The notes under the pieces: model-generated
Databases searched by the model: none
What the model was told of the DNA's origin: nothing
What the model saw: only the letters and a program-made list of their open reading frames with translations
Part shown: positions 6,307 through 9,877 of the stretch, piece after piece
Layout of the letters: every line of letters begins with the position of its first letter
Position numbering within the stretch: position 1 is the stretch's first letter
Translations under genes and position numbers: made by a program
Assembly (NCBI GenBank): GCA_947068385.1
Contig: CAMTBF010000097.1
Span: 1 to 9,877, forward strand
Direction of reading: 5' to 3'
From: an uncultured Lachnospiraceae bacterium
Lineage (GTDB): Bacteria; Bacillota; Clostridia; Lachnospirales; Lachnospiraceae
Length of the DNA: 9,877 nucleotides

Positions 6307-7314
6307 GTGGAGACTGGGAAGAAGATATCGGTGATCGTCCCCATGTACAATGCGGAGCGCTATATCGGGAAATGCCTGGAGTCCGTGGTCAGGCAGACCT
6401 ATGGGAATCTGGAGATACTGGTAGTGGACGATGGGTCTGTGGACGAAGGGCCTGCCATATGCAAGAAGCTGGCGGAGGCGGACGGGCGGATACGGCTGCT
6501 GCGCCAGGAGAACCAGGGGGTCTCCGCCGCCAGGAACAGGGGGCTTGACAGGGCCTGCGGGGAGTACGTCTTCTTCCTGGACAGCGACGACGCCATCCAT
6601 CCCCGGCTGCTGGAGGAGATGGCAGGGGAGGCGGAAAGGTACGGGGCCCAGCTGGCCTTCTGCGGATATGCAAGGATGGACGGCGGGCAGATGGAGGAGG
6701 CGCTTGAGAGGGCCTGGGAAGAGGAAGCGCGGAAGGTTCGGTGGCAGACGGCGGACGAGGCAGGGACAGAGAGCTGGTTCCACGTAGAGCACACGGACAT
6801 TTTCTCCGGCATCGGCGGGAAGCTGATCCTGCGCTCCGCCATAGGGGACGTCAGGTTCGACAGGAGCCTGGCCAACGGGGAGGACACCTGGTTCCTGTAT
6901 CAGCTGATTGACAGGCAGGTGAAGAGCGTCTGCTGCGAGGATGCGTGGTACTATTACAGGGCGCATCCTGAGAGCGTGACCAATTCCGCCGGGACGGCGA
7001 GAGGGAGACGATATTCCGACTGCTCCCTGCGGATCAGGGACGGGGAATACCGGAAGGGCCGGAGGGACTATGCCATGCGGTGGGAGATCGTCCTGGCGGA
7101 ACAGCTGAAGAGGAGCTATGAGTCCCTGCGGCGGGGAGGAGAGCGGGAAGCTGCGGCGGATCTGCGAAAGACGGCCGCCTCGGAGGCAGGGCATCCGCTG
7201 TTTGGGGAGATCTGTCTCAGCGACAGAATCCTGTTCCGTTGCTGCTTCTATTGTTATCCTGTATATGTGATTTTGAATGGTTTTGTACAGATTTTAGTGA
7301 AACAGAGGGGCTGA
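6307..7314 (+). CDS. Glycosyltransferase family 2 (GT-A, WcaA/EpsJ-like)
   Basis: A 335-residue inverting glycosyltransferase. It starts with GTG at 6307, with AAAGGA at 6291-6296 ten bases upstream; no in-frame ATG precedes the first motif. The N-terminus reads KISVIVPMYNAERYIGKCLES, followed by QTYGNLEILVVDDGS (nucleotide binding), SAARNRGLDRA and FFLDSDDAI, with the metal-binding DxD at D92-D94. The NGEDTWF motif (E192, D193) supplies the likely catalytic base. The last about 25 residues (FRCCFYCYPVYVILNGFVQILV) are hydrophobic and cysteine-rich and could lie in or on the membrane. It would add one sugar to a polysaccharide repeat unit; donor and acceptor are unknown. It is the first gene of the second plus-strand set and ends 4 bases before the next gene. 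The DNA near its 3' end is visibly more AT-rich than the rest. Confidence 0.87.
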   Translation: METGKKISVIVPMYNAERYIGKCLESVVRQTYGNLEILVVDDGSVDEGPAICKKLAEADGRIRLLRQENQGVSAARNRGLDRACGEYVFFLDSDDAIHPRLLEEMAGEAERYGAQLAFCGYARMDGGQMEEALERAWEEEARKVRWQTADEAGTESWFHVEHTDIFSGIGGKLILRSAIGDVRFDRSLANGEDTWFLYQLIDRQVKSVCCEDAWYYYRAHPESVTNSAGTARGRRYSDCSLRIRDGEYRKGRRDYAMRWEIVLAEQLKRSYESLRRGGEREAAADLRKTAASEAGHPLFGEICLSDRILFRCCFYCYPVYVILNGFVQILVKQRG

Positions 7315-7318
7315 CGAG

Positions 7319-8470
7319 ATGGGGGAAAGAAGTGCGCAGGTGGGCATCATAACGTTCCACTGCTCCAATAATTACGGGGCCATGCTCCAGGCCTACGGGC
7401 TGAAGCGCTTTCTGTGCGATCAGGGGATAAGGACGGAAATCGTGCGCTACGAGCCGCCCTACATGACAGGGCGGCACTGGTGGATTCCCTATGCCCCCAT
7501 CCAGGGGCTGAAGGGCCGCATCTGGGGCCTGTTCAATATGTGGAACGGCTTCCTGGCCCACATGCGGGTGCGGCGGGAGTTTTCCAGGCAGCGGGCCAAC
7601 ATGGAGCGGTTCCGCAGGACTTACCTGCTGGAGCCCGGGCAGCGGAAGGCCCTGTCCGTCCGGGGGCTTAAGAGGCTTTCCTACCGATACTATATCGTGG
7701 GCAGCGACCAGATCTGGAACCCGGCCATCACCTGCGGGCTGCGGAGGGCCTATTTCGGGGCCTTTCCGGCCAAGGGGAAGGAGAAGGTGATCTCCTACGC
7801 CGCCAGCTTCGGCGGAGCGTCCATTCCTGACCGATACAGCGAAGATTTCTCCAGGCTGGTCAGCCATGTGGACGCCCTGTCCGTCCGGGAGGAAGCGGCC
7901 ATTCCCTATGTGGAGCGGCATTACGGAGGCGAAGTGTGCGCCGTGCTGGATCCGGTGTTCTTCCTGGACAGGGAGACCTGGCAGCAGGCGGAGAAAGCGC
8001 CGGACAGGAAAGGCTACATCCTGCTCTACGTCACCGAGGGCAATGGGAGGATGGCGGAGTACGCTGGGAAGCTGGCCCGGGAGAAGGGCCTGTCCGTGGT
8101 GGAGGTGCGGGCAGGGCTCCAGGGGGCGGATCAGGGCTTCGACCTGGACGTGACCGCAGGGCCGGCGGAGTTTCTGGGCTACATCCATCATGCGGACTAC
8201 GTGGTGACCAATTCCTTCCACGCCGTGGCCTTCAGCATCATCTTCCGCAAAAGGTTCCTGGCCTTCGCCCACAGCAGCTTAAGCGCCAGGCTGCAGAACA
8301 TCCTGCGGATCCACGGCCTGGAGGATAAGATCTGCCAGGAGGGCGACGGCAGGGACATCGATGCGGATGTGGACTGGGAGGCGGTGCAGCGGCGGACAGA
8401 GGAGGCCGCAGGCGCTTCCGGGGAGTTCCTGCTGCGGAGCCTGCATTTTTCCCGGAGAAGGAACGAATAA
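7319..8470 (+). CDS. Polysaccharide pyruvyl transferase family protein
   Basis: A 383-residue cytoplasmic protein with GAGGGG at 7305-7310, 8 bases before the ATG. It opens with VGIITFHCSNNYGAMLQAYGL, the glycine-asparagine loop typical of this family. It carries YIVGSDQIWNP (G128-P135), SYAASFGG, LSVREEAA, VLDPVFFLD and VTNSFHAVAFSI, with the conserved histidine at H301. These match PF04230, whose studied members (CsaB, WcaK and Pvg1 types) add a pyruvyl ketal from phosphoenolpyruvate to sugars of surface polysaccharides, giving them negative charge. Many members in clostridial and Bacteroidetes loci are untested, so pyruvylation is a family-based inference here. Its neighbour, the FrhB-like iron-sulfur protein, is a frequent companion of this family and supports a shared step. 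No signal peptide or membrane helix is seen. Confidence 0.87.
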   Translation: MGERSAQVGIITFHCSNNYGAMLQAYGLKRFLCDQGIRTEIVRYEPPYMTGRHWWIPYAPIQGLKGRIWGLFNMWNGFLAHMRVRREFSRQRANMERFRRTYLLEPGQRKALSVRGLKRLSYRYYIVGSDQIWNPAITCGLRRAYFGAFPAKGKEKVISYAASFGGASIPDRYSEDFSRLVSHVDALSVREEAAIPYVERHYGGEVCAVLDPVFFLDRETWQQAEKAPDRKGYILLYVTEGNGRMAEYAGKLAREKGLSVVEVRAGLQGADQGFDLDVTAGPAEFLGYIHHADYVVTNSFHAVAFSIIFRKRFLAFAHSSLSARLQNILRIHGLEDKICQEGDGRDIDADVDWEAVQRRTEEAAGASGEFLLRSLHFSRRRNE

Positions 8471-8485
8471 GAAGGAAGCGGGGAC

Positions 8486-8490
8486 AGGAG
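8486..8490 (+). promoter_or_regulatory. RBS fixing the start of the FrhB-like gene
   Basis: AGGAG lies 5 bases before the ATG at 8496. The frame is open further upstream into the pyruvyl transferase gene, but the extra residues are low-complexity and lack family resemblance. This site and the cysteine motif starting at residue 10 place the start at 8496. Confidence 0.65.
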
Positions 8491-8495
8491 TCGGG

Positions 8496-9638
8496 ATGGA
8501 GCTATATAGGAAGAAAGAGGAATGCTGCGGCTGCGGCGCATGCGGGGACGTATGCCCCGTGGGCGCTATCCATATGGTCATGGACGGAGAGGGGTTCTGG
8601 TATCCGGAGATTGACGAAAAGATATGTATAAAATGCGGGAAATGTGAGCGGACATGCCCTATAAAGGGAAAGAAGCCCGAGAAGGCGGGGAACTCTTATG
8701 ATTCCTATTTCGGCCTCCGGGCCAAGGACAAAGACCTGCGCCTGGCCAGCTCCTCCGGCGGCATGTTCCCGCTGCTGGCGGACTATGTGTTCCGGCGGCA
8801 GGGCGTGGTCTACGGCGCCGCCTATGACCGGGATATGCGAGTGGCCCACAGGGAAGCCCAGAACAGGGAAGAGCTGGAGGCCCTGAAGCGGACGAAGTAT
8901 GTCCAGAGCGACCTGACAGGAATCTATCGCCGGATCCGCCAGTACCTGGAGGAGGGCAGATGGGTGCTGTTTAGCGGCACCCCCTGCCAGGCCCATGCCC
9001 TCAGGCTGTCTTTGGGCAAAGCTTATCCGAAGCTCATCGTGGCGGATCTGGTCTGCTATGGGGCCCCTTCCCCGGGAATCTGGCGCTCCTACGTGGGCTA
9101 TCTGGAGCGCAGGCGGGGCGGGAAAATGACGGCCTTCTCCTTCCGGGACAAGCGGGCGGGGGACAACGGACACACCTGCGCCTATGTGACAGGCGGCAAG
9201 GAGTACGCGGGAAGCCTGAACGCCGACCTATACTGCAGGATGTACTTCACCGACCACATCATCCGGCCCGCCTGCCACGCCTGCGCCTACTGCACCGTGG
9301 ACAGGGACAGCGACTTCACCCTGGGGGATTTCTGGGGCATCGGGAAGGTCAGGCCGGACATGGACGACCGCTTCGGCACCTCCATGGTCATCCTCCACAC
9401 GGAGCTGGCCAGGGAGATCTGGGAAGAGGTGAAGGAGGAGGCGGATTGGTTCCCCTGCGGGCGGGAGGACGTGCTGCAGCCCAGGCTTGTGGGCCCCACC
9501 AAAGCTTCGGCCCACAGAGAGCGGTTCATGGGCTTATACCAGAGACTGCCCTTTGTGCTGTTCCTGAAGTGGTTCTGGCTGAAGCTGTCATGGAGGGAAT
9601 TCCAGAGACGGCTGATGGGAGGAAGGGGCGGGAAATGA
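8496..9638 (+). CDS. FrhB-like 4Fe-4S protein (F420 hydrogenase/dehydrogenase beta-subunit family)
   Basis: A 380-residue iron-sulfur protein. The N-terminus has two complete C-x2-C-x2-C-x3-C-P motifs (C10, C13, C16, C20 and C44, C47, C50, C54), which should bind two 4Fe-4S clusters. Next comes an FrhB/FdhB-type domain with SSSGGMFP and the SGTPCQ motif (S160-Q165). The C-terminal domain has ACHACAYCTVDRDSDFTLGDFWG, with C260, C263 and C266 as candidates for another metal site. Founding members transfer electrons with coenzyme F420 and FAD, but clostridia of this kind are not known to make F420. This branch, common beside pyruvyl transferases in polysaccharide loci, probably does something else, such as a redox change on a sugar (inference). 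It starts 25 bases after the previous gene, and its stop overlaps a possible ATG of the next one. Confidence 0.85.
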   Translation: MELYRKKEECCGCGACGDVCPVGAIHMVMDGEGFWYPEIDEKICIKCGKCERTCPIKGKKPEKAGNSYDSYFGLRAKDKDLRLASSSGGMFPLLADYVFRRQGVVYGAAYDRDMRVAHREAQNREELEALKRTKYVQSDLTGIYRRIRQYLEEGRWVLFSGTPCQAHALRLSLGKAYPKLIVADLVCYGAPSPGIWRSYVGYLERRRGGKMTAFSFRDKRAGDNGHTCAYVTGGKEYAGSLNADLYCRMYFTDHIIRPACHACAYCTVDRDSDFTLGDFWGIGKVRPDMDDRFGTSMVILHTELAREIWEEVKEEADWFPCGREDVLQPRLVGPTKASAHRERFMGLYQRLPFVLFLKWFWLKLSWREFQRRLMGGRGGK

Positions 9639-9654
9639 GACGGATACGGAATTC

Positions 9655-9660
9655 GGAGGA
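9655..9660 (+). promoter_or_regulatory. RBS favouring ATG 9668 for the ABC-exporter-like gene
   Basis: GGAGGA ends 7 bases before the ATG at 9668. An in-frame ATG at 9635 overlaps the previous stop and has GGGAGGAAGG-type sequence upstream, so it remains possible and would add 11 polar residues. Confidence 0.5.
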
Positions 9661-9667
9661 AAGCGAC

Positions 9668-9877
9668 ATGAGGGAAATGTTCAGATACCTGACCGGGATA
9701 CTGGAGAAAAGGGAGCAGAAGACCTGGAAGCTTTACGCGGCCTTCAGCCTGGTGAGCCCGGTGGTGGATATCTTCAGCTTCTCGGTGATCATCTATATCA
9801 TCAACAGAGTGGTGCAGGAGAACCAGGCATCCGATAGACTGATAGCTTTTACTCTTTTTATGATACTATTGTCCCTG
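9668..9877 (+). CDS. N-terminus of a membrane protein, probably an ABC exporter (3' end outside window)
   Basis: Only the first 70 residues are present; the gene is cut by the window edge, not by mutation. They comprise a short amphipathic, charged start (MREMFRYLTGILEKREQKTW), a hydrophobic helix of about 25 residues (about 20-46, containing SPVVDIFSFSVIIYIINRVV), a polar loop (QENQASDR), and the start of a second helix. This order resembles the first transmembrane helix and extracellular loop of MsbA/PglK-type ABC exporters that flip lipid-linked sugars. The ATP-binding half would lie downstream and cannot be seen. Another polytopic membrane protein is the alternative. Position directly after the FrhB-like gene suggests the same operon. 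The last about 40 bases are clearly more AT-rich than the preceding genes. Confidence 0.6.
   Translation, partial: MREMFRYLTGILEKREQKTWKLYAAFSLVSPVVDIFSFSVIIYIINRVVQENQASDRLIAFTLFMILLSL

Noticed and set aside
6253..7194. Minus-strand open frame of about 310 codons opposite the GT2 gene
   Set aside because: It is Pro-rich with no domain resemblance, and it runs through the divergent promoter region. The plus-strand gene has full GT2 motifs.
7250..7318. AT-rich stretch considered as a promoter before the pyruvyl transferase gene
   Set aside because: TTGTTA, TTGAAT and TTGTAC are present, but none has a good -10 at 16-18 bases. The 4-base gap to the upstream gene suggests co-transcription.
8361..8495. 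N-terminal extension of the FrhB-like protein
   Set aside because: It lies inside the pyruvyl transferase gene in another frame, has no family resemblance, and a good RBS sits before the ATG at 8496.
1..9877. Search for CRISPR arrays, insertion sequences, tRNA or rRNA genes
   Set aside because: No regularly spaced repeats, transposase motifs, or tRNA- or rRNA-like sequence was seen; almost all bases are covered by protein-coding genes.

Overview
The window looks like part of a surface or secreted polysaccharide locus from a fairly GC-rich Firmicute, most likely a clostridial gut-type bacterium such as a member of the Lachnospiraceae. This rests on strong AGGAGG-type ribosome binding sites, frequent AGG (Arg) and ATA (Ile) codons, tightly packed glycosyltransferase genes, and family members (PelG-like transporter, DUF2304, DUF4874/DUF4832, FrhB-like iron-sulfur protein) that I associate with clostridial polysaccharide clusters. 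The assignment is inference; there is no rRNA, tRNA or marker gene here.

Layout. Bases 2-4730 (+) form one tightly packed, partly overlapping set: the 3' part of a PelG-like polysaccharide transporter, a small DUF2304 membrane protein, a GT4 glycosyltransferase, a DPM1-like GT2 glycosyltransferase, and a leaderless DUF4874/DUF4832 protein. Bases 4704-6197 (-) hold a second DUF4874/DUF4832 protein with a signal peptide. It points towards its paralogue, and the two 3' ends overlap by 27 bases. A 109-base divergent intergenic region (6198-6306) carries a clear extended -10 for the minus gene, a weaker plus-strand promoter candidate and a perfect 6-bp inverted repeat. Bases 6307-9877 (+) hold a second co-directional set: a GT2 glycosyltransferase, a polysaccharide pyruvyl transferase family protein, an FrhB-like protein with two 4Fe-4S cluster motifs, and the start of an ABC-exporter-like membrane protein that leaves the window.

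How the genes may work together (inference). The glycosyltransferases would assemble a sugar polymer or lipid-linked glycan at the inner face of the membrane. DUF2304 would support the DPM1-like GT2. The PelG-like protein and/or the ABC protein would move the product across the membrane. The pyruvyl transferase and the iron-sulfur protein would decorate or modify sugars. The two DUF4874/DUF4832 proteins resemble glycoside-hydrolase-like barrels and could trim or bind the glycan, one inside and one outside the cell.

The most unusual feature is the tail-to-tail paralogue pair with different predicted locations. No gene is visibly broken; the first and last genes are cut only by the window edges. 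No RNA gene, CRISPR array, insertion sequence or convincing intrinsic terminator was seen, and no gene-free stretch exceeds about 110 bases.
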